A stretch of 64,000 nt of DNA, from assembly GCF_017741935.1 (NCBI RefSeq), contig NZ_JAGHMH010000014.1, forward strand, positions 310,001 through 374,000. The letters are read 5' to 3'. Under the pieces are notes generated by a model. The model was not told the DNA's origin, did no database searches, and was given only the letters and a program-made list of their open reading frames with translations. Source of the DNA: Rhizobium sp. 16-449-1b (GTDB lineage: Bacteria > Pseudomonadota > Alphaproteobacteria > Rhizobiales > Rhizobiaceae). Shown here one piece after another: positions 45,333 through 57,989 of the stretch (positions within the stretch are counted from its first letter, which is position 1; each line of letters starts with the position of its first letter). A program made the position numbers and the translations under genes.

Positions 45333-46755
45333 TGCGTGCCTTTCCGGTGTCTTTGGCGGTCCACCATGGTCGGGAATCGACCGGCTTTCCGTCTTTTCGA
45401 AATTCAATGTAAAGCGTTGGTCGGTTTGTTTCCAGCGCCAATGCAGTCGCACTGGCCACTCTTTTCGCACCCATCACCGCAAGCGGTTCGCCGGCGAAAA
45501 CAAACTTGCCCTGCCGCGCGTTCATGGTCTCCATTCCGGAGAGAACCAGGTGATATCCGTCGCCGGCATCGAGAATGATCATCTGCCCGTAGCTGCGAAA
45601 CGCGCCGGCATAAACGATCAGACCATCCGCCGGTGCGGTAACCACCGTTTCCGGGTTGGTCGCCAGCGTCATACCCATCGCCTCATGGCCTGTTCCATCG
45701 GCATCGCCGAACTGGCGCAGGATATCGCCGGCAACGGGCAACTCCAGCTTGGCCTTCAATTCTCCGAACGGATATGCGGGCGCAATGCGGTTTTTATCGG
45801 GCACCCCGCTGTCGGCCAAAGCCTTGGCCTGCGCGCGCTGTTCATCCGTCAGCAGCCTGCGATTTTCCTCCGCCTGACGCGCCGCGGCAGTCGCCTGGCG
45901 AACGGACGAAATCTCGCTTTCCATTGAGGTCACAAGGCTCTCCAGGCTCGTGGCCTTGCCCGCGAGTTCCTCGGAGCGCTGCCGCTCGGCATTGAGCTCG
46001 GCAGTATTGCTGCGGCTCAATTTCTCGTTCTCGGCGAGAAGCAAATCCATGCGCCGCTCTTCCTCGAGGCTGTTGGTCATCGTCGTCGTCAAGCCGGTCT
46101 TCTCGGCGGCACTTGCGGCCTGCAGAGAGGCCAGGTTGCCGAGATCGGCGGCGAGTTTATCAGTCTCCTTGCGGATGCCGGGAACAACGGCACCAAGCAG
46201 GATGGCGCTGCGCACCGAAGCAAGCGCATCATCGGGTGTCACCAGAAGCGCCGGCGGCGGGTTACGTCCCATCCGCTGCAGCGCCGCAAGCACCTCGGCC
46301 AGCAGCCCGCGCCGCTCGTGCAGCGACTGGCGAACCGCATCTTCCTTCACGCCGAGATCGGCAAGCTTCTTCTCGCTCTCCAGTATCTGCTTTTCCAGCG
46401 ACTTGCGCCGCGCGGCGGAATCGATCAGCGCCTGACGCACACTGCTGGTGCTCTTGTCCAGATCCTCGATGCTCTTCTGCAGTTCCGCGACCTTGCTCGA
46501 AGAGAGATTGATGGTCTTCGACAGCGCATCCAGTTCGCTTCGCGTCTGGTCGCGCTTCTTTTCCAGTTCGACCGCCGGATCGGGTGCCGCAGCCGCTGCG
46601 GGCGCGCTCGTCGTCTGCGAGTCCGGTTGCGCGGCGGCCGGCTGCTCCTGCGCCAGAGCGCTTACCCACCCAGACACGCCGAGAACCGACGCGGCGAGGC
46701 CAGCCACGGCAACCGACAAGATCACATAGTTTCGCTTGGATGCAGGTGTCGGCAT
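45322..46755 (-). CDS. envC: Murein hydrolase activator EnvC
   Basis: A 477-residue periplasmic protein with a signal peptide (about 1-36), a long coiled coil (about 60-330, rich in Glu, Lys, Leu and Ser) and a C-terminal LytM/M23 domain (about 345-470). The M23 metal ligands are largely lost (YHLVLSGM and YIEFRKDG where active enzymes have His), as in EnvC proteins that activate amidases rather than cut peptidoglycan themselves. It acts at the division septum. It overlaps ctpA, and such coupling is conserved across alphaproteobacteria. Confidence 0.93.
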   Translation of the reverse strand: MPTPASKRNYVILSVAVAGLAASVLGVSGWVSALAQEQPAAAQPDSQTTSAPAAAAAPDPAVELEKKRDQTRSELDALSKTINLSSSKVAELQKSIEDLDKSTSSVRQALIDSAARRKSLEKQILESEKKLADLGVKEDAVRQSLHERRGLLAEVLAALQRMGRNPPPALLVTPDDALASVRSAILLGAVVPGIRKETDKLAADLGNLASLQAASAAEKTGLTTTMTNSLEEERRMDLLLAENEKLSRSNTAELNAERQRSEELAGKATSLESLVTSMESEISSVRQATAAARQAEENRRLLTDEQRAQAKALADSGVPDKNRIAPAYPFGELKAKLELPVAGDILRQFGDADGTGHEAMGMTLATNPETVVTAPADGLIVYAGAFRSYGQMIILDAGDGYHLVLSGMETMNARQGKFVFAGEPLAVMGAKRVASATALALETNRPTLYIEFRKDGKPVDSRPWWTAKDTGKARNDS

Positions 46756-46876
46756 GCCGATCGGTAAATCCTCTTAAACCGCGCGAAGATTAAGCTGATT
46801 TGACCATCTTTGCCAGAAAGATTGAGGCCTGCCGCCCGATCGCGCAAGACACACCTGCGTGAATGATCGTGAGCGC

Positions 46877-47359
46877 TCAGACGCGGTGGTAGGGATGACC
46901 AGAGAGGATCGTCACCGCGCGATAAAGCTGCTCGGCGATCAGCGTGCGAACGAGCTGATGCGGCCAGGTCATCTTGCCCAGGCACAGCGTTGCATCGGCC
47001 CGATCGTAGAGCGCCGGATCAAGTCCGTCGGCGCCGCCGATCGCGATCAACATGTCGCGCTTTCCCTGATCGCGGTAATTGCCGAGAAGAGTGGCGAAGC
47101 CTTCGCTATCGAGCGCCTTGCCGCGCTCGTCGAGGAGAATGAGGATACTGCCGTCCGCCAGCGACTTCTGAAGCATGCCCGCTTCCTCGCGCTTGCGCGT
47201 ATCGGCATTGGAAGCGCGACTTTCGGCGACTTCGACAACGCGGGAGAATTCAAGGCCGATGGCGGGACCGGCCTTTGCAAAGCGGTCGAAATAACGCGCC
47301 GCAAGATCCTTCTCCGGGCCGGATTTGAGCCGCCCCACGGCAAAAAGACCAACGCGCAT
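46877..47359 (-). CDS. rlmH: 23S rRNA pseudouridine-1915 N3-methyltransferase
   Basis: A 160-residue SPOUT-fold methyltransferase that modifies position 1915 of 23S rRNA in assembled ribosomes. The knot region has ILILLDERGK and LIAIGGADGL, and the chain ends LSGHPYHRV, the standard RlmH tail. The start at 47359 (MRVGLFAVGRLK) has GGAG 8 bases upstream. It lies between rsfS and envC, its usual place. Confidence 0.95.
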   Translation of the reverse strand: MRVGLFAVGRLKSGPEKDLAARYFDRFAKAGPAIGLEFSRVVEVAESRASNADTRKREEAGMLQKSLADGSILILLDERGKALDSEGFATLLGNYRDQGKRDMLIAIGGADGLDPALYDRADATLCLGKMTWPHQLVRTLIAEQLYRAVTILSGHPYHRV

Positions 47360-47490
47360 GTGTCCGCTCCTGCTATCAGGCTTTTCGCGGCTCAAAGATG
47401 CCGCAGGCCGGGGCTAAAGCACCGCCGGCCCAATCAGAGCCATCTATCAGGCGCCGGACGCAGCGTCCAGACAGCCTGCCGGCTGGAGTA

Positions 47491-47937
47491 TCAGTGCAGC
47501 GTCTCGTCCAGATCGGGAGCCTGCCACATCTTTTCGATGTTGTAGAACTCGCGAATTTCGGGACGGAAGACATGCACGATAACATCGCCGGTATCGATCA
47601 GGATCCAATCGCCGGCATCCTGGCCTTCGACTCGGGCGGAGCCGAAGCCCTCATCCTTGAGGTCGCTGAGCAGGTGGTCGGCAATCGCCATGACATGGCG
47701 GCTCGAGCGGCCCGATACCACGACCATGAAGTCGCCGAGCGCTGATTTTCCGGCAATGTCGATGGAAACGATATCTTCAGCTTTGGAGTCCTCGAGGCTG
47801 ACGAGGACGGTGTGCAGGGCGCGGGCAGCGGCATCAACGCCACGTTCCGGGCTCTTCGGGACAACGACTTTCGTGCTTCCCTTTGCGTGTACTGTTGTCA
47901 GTGCTTTCCCTTTCTCGGAATGACAAAGCATGCACAT
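47491..47937 (-). CDS. rsfS: Ribosome silencing factor RsfS
   Basis: A protein of about 135-148 residues that binds L14 and blocks subunit joining in slow growth. The core runs from SLEDSKAEDIVSIDIAGKSA to EIREFYNIEKMW. The start is uncertain. ATG at 47937 (MCMLCHSEKG) has no ribosome site, whereas a CTG at 47898, giving (M)TTVHAKGSTKVV, has AAGGGA 5 bases upstream and fits the family length better. I report the ATG but think the CTG is about equally likely. Confidence 0.88.
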   Translation of the reverse strand: MCMLCHSEKGKALTTVHAKGSTKVVVPKSPERGVDAAARALHTVLVSLEDSKAEDIVSIDIAGKSALGDFMVVVSGRSSRHVMAIADHLLSDLKDEGFGSARVEGQDAGDWILIDTGDVIVHVFRPEIREFYNIEKMWQAPDLDETLH

Positions 47938-48137
47938 CACTGATTTGGCGAACCAAATCATGGTTAAGATAGGCACCGAACCATAAATGTTTCAAGACGC
48001 CCGCGATCACAAAGCATGAATGCCGGATTTGGCGCGGCAGCAACGGATGGCTCAGCCTCAAGTGCATCCTGCGGGGCTGTGTACAGTTGCTGTCGCCCTC
48101 AGTAAAGTGATGCTTCGTCCCAGCGCGAAGATTGCAA

Positions 48138-48518
48138 ATGAAAAACACCTTAGAAAATACGCTTGTCCCGGTCCTTCGCATCAGCTTCCCGCATGAAGAC
48201 CGCCTTGGGCACGGCAAGATGGAACTGCTGGAGCATATCAGGGAGACCGGCTCGATTTCCGCCGGCGGCCGCGCGATGGACATGTCCTACCGGCGCGCCT
48301 GGCTGCTGGTCAGCGAAATGAACCGGATGTTCAAGCATCCTGTCGTGGAATCGCAGCGCGGCGGCCAGAAGGGTGGCGGCGCGGCGCTGACTGAGTTCGG
48401 CGAGGAACTGCTGGCGCGTTTTCGGCAGATGGAGCAAACGATCCGGGTGACCCTGGCCGACGACCTCGCCTGGCTGGAGAGCAACCGCTTGCTCGATGGC
48501 GCCGAGCCAACCGCTTAG
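48138..48518 (+). CDS. modE: ModE-like molybdate regulator, DNA-binding domain only
   Basis: A 126-residue winged-helix protein matching the N-terminal, LysR-like DNA-binding half of Mod[20 protein letters not shown], then [16 protein letters not shown] and [19 protein letters not shown]. The C-terminal molybdate-binding (MOP) domains of E. coli ModE are absent, so how it senses molybdate is unclear. It is convergent with modC, overlapping by 4 bases, and probably controls modABC; a ModE-type half-site lies before modA. Confidence 0.85.
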   Translation: MKNTLENTLVPVLRISFPHEDRLGHGKMELLEHIRETGSISAGGRAMDMSYRRAWLLVSEMNRMFKHPVVESQRGGQKGGGAALTEFGEELLARFRQMEQTIRVTLADDLAWLESNRLLDGAEPTA

Positions 48519-49582
48519 GGCTCCAGCGCAACCGTCTTGATGATGGCGAACACGGGCATGCCCTCGCGCAACGCCATGCGTTCCGCCGAGAAACTGGTGA
48601 TCCGCGACAGGATCGCGTCACCGCCGCAATCGACAGTCACGTCGATGGTTGCATCGTCGGACGGCGTCACCGCCAGGATCGTACCTTCAAGCACGTTGAG
48701 CGCGCTGAGACCGTTTGGCCGTTCGGTGGCGAGCATGACATCGCGCGAGGGAATACGGACACGCACAGCCTTGCCCGGCGCAAGACCCGCATCTGGCACA
48801 TGTAGCCGCACGGTCGCCATCGCAACGGTGGCGAGGCGATGCCGCCCGTCCACGGCCTCCACACGCCCCTGCAACAGGGCGCCCGCCTCGCGCCGATCGA
48901 GCGACGCAGCGGGCAGGCTGAGCACCTCTGTTGCCGCGCCAATCGCCTTAACCCGGCCGTCCTGCATGACGACGACCTGATCGGCAAGCCGCGCTACTTC
49001 GGCCACCGAATGGCTGACATAGACGATCGGAATATCCATCTCGTCGCGCAGACGCTCAAGGAACGGCATCACCTCGGCCTTGCGCGCTTCGTCGAGCGCG
49101 GCAAGTGGCTCATCCATGAGAAGCAGGCGCGGCGACGACAACAGCGCGCGGCCGATCGCCACCCGCTGCTTCTCACCGCCGGACAGGTGCTCGGGACTGC
49201 GGCCGAGCAACCTTTCGATATCGAGCAAGCCGACGATCCGCTCAAAGCTCTCCCGTGGCGCCCCCTTCGGCGCGAACCAGCGGCCATAAGTCAGGTTCTG
49301 GCGCACGGTCAGATGCGGGAAGAGACGTGCTTCCTGAAACACATAGCCGAACCGCCGGCGATGCTTGGCGACGAAAATGCGCTTGGCGGTATCCGTCAGG
49401 ATCTCGCCGTCGAGGCTGATTTGTCCCTCGTCGGGCCGTGTCAGCCCGGCGATCATCCGGATCATCGAGGTCTTTCCCGAGCCCGAACGGCCGAACAGCG
49501 CAGTAATCCCGCGTTCCGACGTGAACCCCGCTTCGAGGGAGAACGCGTCAAACCGATGCTTTGCATGGACAACGAGCGTCAT
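48515..49582 (-). CDS. modC: Molybdate ABC transporter ATP-binding protein
   Basis: A 355-residue ATPase with an N-terminal ABC domain (about 1-230: Walker [10 protein letters not shown], signature LSGGEKQR, Walker [13 protein letters not shown]) and a C-terminal TOBE/MOP domain (about 285-350) that binds oxyanion and regulates transport. It overlaps the modB stop by ATGA. The cluster reads modA-modB-modC on the minus strand. Confidence 0.95.
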   Translation of the reverse strand: MTLVVHAKHRFDAFSLEAGFTSERGITALFGRSGSGKTSMIRMIAGLTRPDEGQISLDGEILTDTAKRIFVAKHRRRFGYVFQEARLFPHLTVRQNLTYGRWFAPKGAPRESFERIVGLLDIERLLGRSPEHLSGGEKQRVAIGRALLSSPRLLLMDEPLAALDEARKAEVMPFLERLRDEMDIPIVYVSHSVAEVARLADQVVVMQDGRVKAIGAATEVLSLPAASLDRREAGALLQGRVEAVDGRHRLATVAMATVRLHVPDAGLAPGKAVRVRIPSRDVMLATERPNGLSALNVLEGTILAVTPSDDATIDVTVDCGGDAILSRITSFSAERMALREGMPVFAIIKTVALEP

Positions 49583-50280
49583 TGCGGATCGATCCTCCGC
49601 CCGATGAGACGTGATAGAAATTCGGATGCGAGCAATGCGGCCATGGAGATCACCACGGCCACCAGGGTCAATCGCAGCGCGCCCGCATCCCCGCCCGGAA
49701 CCTGTGTGAAGGAATAGATCGCGGCCGACAGCGTCTGCGTCTCGCCGGGGATATTGGAAACGAAGGTGATCGTCGCGCCAAACTCGCCCATGGCCTTGGC
49801 GAAGGCCAGGATCATGCCGGCGATGATGCCGGGCAAGGTGAGGGGCAACGTCACCGTCAGGAAGACCCAGAACGGGCTGGCGCCGAGCGTGCCGGCAGCT
49901 TCTTCAAGCTTGCGGTCGATCGCCTCTATGGAAAGGCGGATGCTGCGCACCATCAGCGGAAAAGCCATCACGGCGCAGGCCAGTGCTGCCCCCGTCCACC
50001 GGAAGGAAAAGACGATGCCGAAGTATTGATCGAGAAAGGCGCCGATCACCCCGCGCCGGCCAAACAGCACGAGCAGGATGAAACCGGTGACGACGGGCGG
50101 CAGGATGAGCGGCAAATGCACGATGCCGTTGAGAATGGATTTGCCCCAGAAGCGTCCCCGCGCCAGAAGCAGCGCGACACCGATGCCGAAGGGCAGGCTT
50201 GCCAGCATCGCGACGACAGACACCCGCAGGCTGAGCATAATCGCCGTCCATTCGTCACTGCTCAGACCAAGTGCTTCCAA
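49579..50280 (-). CDS. modB: Molybdate ABC transporter permease
   Basis: A 233-residue inner-membrane permease with about five helices. [20 protein letters not shown] is the EAA loop that contacts ModC, and [15 protein letters not shown] is typical of ModB. The start is TTG at 50280 with AGGAGC 8 bases upstream; no ATG fits. An attenuator-like hairpin separates it from modA. Confidence 0.93.
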   Translation of the reverse strand: MEALGLSSDEWTAIMLSLRVSVVAMLASLPFGIGVALLLARGRFWGKSILNGIVHLPLILPPVVTGFILLVLFGRRGVIGAFLDQYFGIVFSFRWTGAALACAVMAFPLMVRSIRLSIEAIDRKLEEAAGTLGASPFWVFLTVTLPLTLPGIIAGMILAFAKAMGEFGATITFVSNIPGETQTLSAAIYSFTQVPGGDAGALRLTLVAVVISMAALLASEFLSRLIGRRIDPQ

Positions 50281-50294
50281 ATGCGATGCTCCTG

Positions 50295-50324
50295 AAAAAA
50301 CGAAGGCCCACCGTGGCGGGCCTT
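50295..50324 (-). terminator. Hairpin with T-run between modA and modB
   Basis: On the minus strand a 7-bp GC stem (50318-50324 with 50303-50309), with further inner pairs, is followed by six T residues. It probably lowers modBC expression relative to modA. Confidence 0.8.
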
Positions 50325-50354
50325 CAGGCTAGGCAGTTGCGTATAAGACCGCAA

Positions 50355-51140
50355 TTATTTCAGGATGGTGAAGCCCTGTTCGGTGAAGAAGTGCGCAGCC
50401 TTCTCCGACTTCAGGAAGTCGAGATAGGCGGCCGTATCGGCATTCTTGCTCTCGGACAGGATCGCGATCGGGTAGGTGATCGGCGGGTGCGAGTCGGCAG
50501 GGAAGGTGCCGGCAATGGCAACGCCCGGATCAGCGTTTACGTCCGTCCGGTAGACGATGCCGAACGGCGCTTCGCCGCGCGAGACCAGCGCCAGCGCCGC
50601 GCGCACGCTTTCAGCGCCTGCGACCTTACCTTCGACCGACGACCAGACGCCGAGCTTTTCAAGCGCCGCCTTGCCGTACTTGCCGGCTGGTACCGACTTT
50701 ACTTCGCCCATGGCGAGCTTCCCGTCGCCGAGCAGGCCGGCGAGATCGAAGCCCTGCTTGATATCGACGGGCTTGACCTTGTCCTTGGCGGCAACGAGCA
50801 CGATGCTGTTGCCGAGCAGGTTGGAGCGGGTGTCCGCCTTGATCAGGTTCTTCTTGGCGAGATAGTCCATCCAGTCGAGGTCGGCCGAAATGAACACATC
50901 CGCAGGCGCGCCGCCTTCGATCTGCTTTGCCAGAGCGGAGCTCGCCGCATAGGAGACGACGGCTTCCTTGCCGCTCTCCTTGGCCCATTCGGCATTGGCC
51001 GCATCAAGCGCATTCTTCATGCTCGCGGCAGCAAAGACCGTAACCTTTTCAGCGGCAACGGCTGTGCCGGCGGTTGCGCCAAGCCAGATCGCGGAGACCG
51101 CGACAGCTGCGAATTTCACCCATTGACGACGATTGTGCAT
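50355..51140 (-). CDS. modA: Molybdate-binding periplasmic protein
   Basis: A 261-residue binding protein that captures molybdate (and tungstate) for ModBC. A signal peptide of about 30 residues ends near AGTAVAAE. KVTVFAAASMKNALD and SYAASSALAKQIEGGAPADVF carry the oxyanion-binding Ser and backbone sites. The start at 51140 (MHNRRQWVKF) is preceded by GGGGAAAC; an earlier in-frame ATG would place the ModE-like box inside the gene. Confidence 0.94.
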   Translation of the reverse strand: MHNRRQWVKFAAVAVSAIWLGATAGTAVAAEKVTVFAAASMKNALDAANAEWAKESGKEAVVSYAASSALAKQIEGGAPADVFISADLDWMDYLAKKNLIKADTRSNLLGNSIVLVAAKDKVKPVDIKQGFDLAGLLGDGKLAMGEVKSVPAGKYGKAALEKLGVWSSVEGKVAGAESVRAALALVSRGEAPFGIVYRTDVNADPGVAIAGTFPADSHPPITYPIAILSESKNADTAAYLDFLKSEKAAHFFTEQGFTILK

Positions 51141-51158
51141 ATTGTTTCCCCAACACTT

Positions 51159-51182
51159 CAAGATGTCTGGAGAGATATAACG
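51159..51182 (-). promoter_or_regulatory. ModE-type operator upstream of modA
   Basis: On the minus strand the segment begins CGTTATAT, identical to one half of the E. coli ModE box, followed 7 bases later by a weak second half (gACATcttg). It lies 19-42 bases before the modA start. Only one half-site is well conserved. Confidence 0.5.
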
Positions 51183-51470
51183 GAACCCAGCCATTGACCA
51201 GCGCTATATTCAGCTGAACGCAACGCATCGCGTAACACTTGATGAAGATAGCTTCACGTGTTCGTGAATCATGACGGAAACGCCGCTGCGGCGCAGCATA
51301 GGTGGCTGGTACCGACCAGTAATGAACGGCTAAGCGACGCCAAAACAAAAGAATTTGCCGGAAAATGCCAACAAATTGAGCACAGCAATGGGTGCGACAC
51401 TTAAACACATGTCAGAAATGCATTGCTGCGATGCACCAATTTCGCTTTTCTTTCTGTGATACTCATCATA
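51183..51470. other. Gene-free gap upstream of modA and the small RNA
   Basis: No credible protein gene. It must hold the modA promoter (minus strand) and the small-RNA promoter (plus strand, just before 51471, where ctttctgtgatactcatca is the nearest AT-rich stretch). Short repeats such as tgcattgctgcgatgca are present near 51420. Confidence 0.5.
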
Positions 51471-51593
51471 CAACCTCCTCATCGGACAGCGATCTCCTCC
51501 TCCCAAGCTGTCCGATAACGGATCGGCAACACTCCTCCTCCCAGTTGCCGGTCAAGTTTTAAGCCCGACGGATCCTCCCCCGTCGGGCTTTTC
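51471..51593 (+). ncRNA. nfeR1: Alpha-r14 family small RNA (NfeR1-type), anti-Shine-Dalgarno loops
   Basis: About 120 bases that fold into three consecutive hairpins. Hairpin 1: 10-bp perfect stem 51481-51490/51507-51516. Hairpin 2: 7-bp stem 51524-51530/51544-51550. Hairpin 3: 11-bp stem 51561-51571/51580-51590 with a T-run, the terminator. Each loop exposes a CU-rich anti-Shine-Dalgarno sequence: CTCCTCCTCCC in loops 1 and 2, TCCTCCC in loop 3. This matches the rhizobial alpha-r14 family, whose S. meliloti member NfeR1 affects osmoadaptation and nodulation by pairing near ribosome sites of transporter mRNAs. The 5' end is approximate. Confidence 0.88.
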
Positions 51594-51623
51594 ATTTTCC
51601 AGCTTGATATTGAGAGAAATGAG

Positions 51624-52274
51624 CTAAGCGCCGTTTTGCGCACGGATCGCTGTCGAGCTCAGTCGCGATCTCGGCCCGTGGATGAATGTCCAGGCAGGCG
51701 CCGGCTTCTTCCAGAGCGCTCTCGAATCATCCTCGTCGACACGCGCGAAGTCGAAGGTTTTGGCCATCTTCGATGACAGGAATGACAGCGTTGCACCCGG
51801 CCGATCGATAACGGCGATCGGGAACATGCGGGCGATATCCTGCCACCGCTGCCACCGATGAAACGTCTTCAGACTATCGGCGCCCATGATCCAGATGAAA
51901 TGCACATGAGGGTTACTGATCTTGATCCGCGCCAGCGTTTCCGCGGTGAAGGTGGTGCCGAATTTCTTTTCGAAGGCGGTGACCTTGATCGCGGGATGCT
52001 TGGCAAGCTTTTCGCTGAGCCGCACCCGCTCCGCCAGAGGCAAGAGCCGGCTCGCATCCTTTAAGGGATTGCCGGGCGTGACCATCCACCACAGCTGGTC
52101 GAGACCAAGCCGCTTGATCGCGATCTCCGCCACCAGCGCATGGCCCTGGTGCGGCGGATTGAAGGAACCGCCGAACAGACCGACCACCAAGCCCCGCTCG
52201 GCATGCGGCACGCGAAGATAGCGTCGGTCCAATTCGTCGTTGATCACATCAGGTCCGGACTTGGCCGGTGCCAT
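51624..52274 (-). CDS. nadD: Nicotinate-nucleotide adenylyltransferase
   Basis: A 216-residue nucleotidyltransferase that joins nicotinate mononucleotide and ATP in NAD synthesis. [15 protein letters not shown] holds the HxGH-type motif and SRLSSTAIR the C-terminal ISSTxIR motif. ATG at 52274 overlaps the proA end by 26 bases; GTG at 52247 directly after the proA stop is an alternative start. It closes the obgE-proB-proA-nadD run. In many bacteria rsfS follows directly; here about 3.7 kb intervene. Confidence 0.93.
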   Translation of the reverse strand: MAPAKSGPDVINDELDRRYLRVPHAERGLVVGLFGGSFNPPHQGHALVAEIAIKRLGLDQLWWMVTPGNPLKDASRLLPLAERVRLSEKLAKHPAIKVTAFEKKFGTTFTAETLARIKISNPHVHFIWIMGADSLKTFHRWQRWQDIARMFPIAVIDRPGATLSFLSSKMAKTFDFARVDEDDSRALWKKPAPAWTFIHGPRSRLSSTAIRAQNGA

Positions 52275-53524
52275 GCACGCGGTATTTGAACGAAGTCAGC
52301 TGCTCGACGCCAACGGGGCCTCGCGCATGCATCTTGCCGGTCGCGATGCCGATTTCCGCACCCATGCCGAATTCACCACCGTCGGCAAACTGTGTCGAGG
52401 CATTGTGCAGCAGGATGGCGGAATCGACCTCGGTGAAGAAGCGCTCGACCACGGATGGGTCTTCGGCGATCACGGCTTCGGTATGGTTCGACGAATAGGT
52501 CTGGATATGCTTGATCGCACCATCGATGCCATCGACCACGGCGACCGAAACGATCGCGTCGAGATACTCCGTGGACCAGTCTTCCTCGGTCGCCGCCTTC
52601 GTTCCCGGCGCCGCCTTCACGACGCTCGAGGAGCCACGAACTTCGCAACCGGCACCCGTGAGAACCTCGAGTAGTGGTACGAGGTGCGTGTCGCTAACCG
52701 CGCTGTCGACCAGAATAGTCTCGACCGCGCCGCAAATCCCCGTCCGGCGCATCTTCGCGTTGACGACGATCTCCTTGGCCATGTCGAGATCGGCGGATGC
52801 ATCGACATAGATATGGCAGAGCCCTTCCAGATGCGCGAAGACGGGCACCCGGGCTTCATTCTGCACACGCGCGACAAGGCTCTTGCCGCCACGAGGAATG
52901 ATCACGTCGATCGCGCCATCCAATCCACGCAACATGGCGCCGACGGCCGCGCGATCCGTGGTCGGAACGAGCTGGATAGCGTGCTCTGGGAGCCCGGCCG
53001 CCTTCAGGCCGCGCACCATGCACTCATAAATAGCCTGCGATGAACGACGCGAATCCGAGCCGCAGCGCAAGATGACGGCGTTGCCCGCCTTGACGCAGAG
53101 CGCCCCGGCATCCGCCGTCACATTCGGGCGGCTTTCGAAGATAACGCCGATCACGCCGAGCGGCGTGCGCACGCGCTCGATCTTCAGGCCGTTGGGCCGA
53201 TCCCAGGCGCTGACCACCTCGCCGACAGGGTCCTTCAAAGCGGCGATCGCGCGAATGCCATCAGCCATCTCCTCAACCCGATTGTCGGTGAGCGTCAGCC
53301 GGTCGATGAAGGAGGGCAGCATGTCCGAACCTGCCGCATCCTCGAGATCCCGCGCGTTTTCCGCGAGGATCCGCTCCTTGTCCGCCAGGATCGCATCGGC
53401 CATGGCGTTCAAGGCAGCGTTCTTGGCGTCGGTCGAGGCGAAGGCCAACGGTCGCGCGGCAGCCTTGGCCTTGCGGCCGATGTCATTCATCAGCGCGTCA
53501 ATGTCAGGGCTTTGCACGACTGTA

Positions 53525-53532
<8 letters not shown>
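52249..53532 (-). CDS. proA: Gamma-glutamyl phosphate reductase
   Basis: A 427-residue aldehyde-dehydrogenase-fold enzyme that reduces glutamyl-5-phosphate to the semialdehyde, the second step of proline synthesis. Family marks are [32 protein letters not shown] and the catalytic Cys in [13 protein letters not shown]. Its start overlaps proB by 8 bases, as expected for a coupled two-enzyme unit. Confidence 0.96.
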
Positions 53533-56712
<3,180 letters not shown>

Positions 56713-56751
56713 AGAAGGCGCCCCGACGAGTGTGGGGCGCCTCCAATTTCA

Positions 56752-57339
56752 TCAGGCGCTCTTGCTCTGCTGCAAGGCACCGGGCTTCAGCATGGTCTCG
56801 ACATGCGTGACCATCGTGTTGCGGGCGAAGCTGAAGACCTCGCTGCAACCGGTCATGCGGAAGCCGAGCTTTTCCTGCAGCCTGAGCGACGCCGGATTGT
56901 CGGCGAAGACACCGGAATGCACGACGGTCTCGGGCATGCGCCTGGAGAAGCGCTCGAGCGTGGCGGAAACCGCCTCGCTCATATAGCCGCGCCGCCAGTA
57001 GTAGCGGTTCAGCCAGTAGCCGAGATGCCAGCGGCCATGACGAAGCTCGATCGACACCACGCCGATATGCGCGTCGTCGCCATTGGTGATCGCCATCTGC
57101 CAGTCCGGCAACCGACCCGCCGTGACCGGCACCAGCCAGTCGAGCGCATCCTGCCGATCATAGGGTGCGGGCACCCGCGCCAGCATCCGCGTCACCGCGA
57201 AGTCGGACAGCGATTCGGCGATTGCATCGGCGTCACTCAGCCGATGCGCCCGCAGCAAAAGCCGCTCGGTCTTGATGTCGGGCTGCGAGCCGGCGGTGAC
57301 GACCTGAGGTCTTGGCCTTTCCAGGCTGAGCGCACTCAT
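56752..57339 (-). CDS. GNAT-family N-acetyltransferase
   Basis: A 195-residue acetyltransferase of the RimJ/RimL-like group. IKTERLLLRAHRLSDADAIAE opens the domain, and LGYWLNRYYWRRGYMSEA is the acetyl-CoA region. GGGGGAG lies 6 bases before the ATG at 57339. It overlaps the upstream GNAT gene by ATGA. The two proteins share the same layout and look like an old tandem duplication. The target could be a protein N terminus or a small amine. Confidence 0.9.
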   Translation of the reverse strand: MSALSLERPRPQVVTAGSQPDIKTERLLLRAHRLSDADAIAESLSDFAVTRMLARVPAPYDRQDALDWLVPVTAGRLPDWQMAITNGDDAHIGVVSIELRHGRWHLGYWLNRYYWRRGYMSEAVSATLERFSRRMPETVVHSGVFADNPASLRLQEKLGFRMTGCSEVFSFARNTMVTHVETMLKPGALQQSKSA

Positions 57340-57968
57340 AATACGCTCCCCCAGCTTCTCAGCGACATCCAGGTCTTGCGGTCGAGCCTGTACCATTCGA
57401 CCGGCACGTTGCTTCCAAGCGCCAGCGAGGCGGCAAGCCCCGATCCCTGGAACTGGAAACCGCACTTCTGGATGACGCGGCGCGAGGCGACGTTCATCAC
57501 CCGGCAACGGGCGTCGATCTGGTCGACATCTTCGCGGGTGCGGAACACCATGTCGACGAGCGCATGACAGGCCTCGGTCATGAAGCCCTGGTTCCAGTAA
57601 GGCTCGCCCAGCCAGTAACCGATCTCGACGGTGCGACCATCAAGATGCGGCTCGACGCCGCAGCAACCGATAAAGGCGCCGTTTTCGGCTTTGGTAATCG
57701 CATAGACGCACTTGCCAATCTCGCCATTTTTCGTGCGTCGCACGAAGTCGGCGGCATCATTGGCCGTATACGGGTGCGGCATGCGCGACACCATTGTGGC
57801 GACTTTGGCGTTGTTGGCGAGATGGGCAAGGGCGTCGATGTCTACTTCGTGGGGCGCGCGCATGACGAGCCTTTCCGACAGTAAGACAGGGCAATCGGTC
57901 CTTAACCGCTCAGGCCGCAGCCTCTCTTCGGGAGACCTTTGGTCTCTCCGTAACAATTCGCCTTGCAT
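57336..57968 (-). CDS. GNAT-family N-acetyltransferase
   Basis: A 210-residue RimJ/RimL-like acetyltransferase. LLSERLVMRAPHEVDIDALA opens the domain; IGYWLGEPYWNQGFMTEA is the cofactor loop, and NVASRRVIQKCGFQ the conserved late helix. GGAGG sits 6 bases before the ATG. It is first in a two-gene unit with the neighbouring GNAT gene and lies 129 bases downstream of rpmA, beyond a strong terminator. Confidence 0.9.
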   Translation of the reverse strand: MQGELLRRDQRSPEERLRPERLRTDCPVLLSERLVMRAPHEVDIDALAHLANNAKVATMVSRMPHPYTANDAADFVRRTKNGEIGKCVYAITKAENGAFIGCCGVEPHLDGRTVEIGYWLGEPYWNQGFMTEACHALVDMVFRTREDVDQIDARCRVMNVASRRVIQKCGFQFQGSGLAASLALGSNVPVEWYRLDRKTWMSLRSWGSVL

Positions 57969-57989
57969 GGTTCAGTCCTCCTTGAGGGT

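Noticed and set aside
51270..51332. 20-codon frame upstream of the small RNA
   Set aside because: No ribosome site, no hydrophobic or conserved pattern, and it lies within a regulatory gap.
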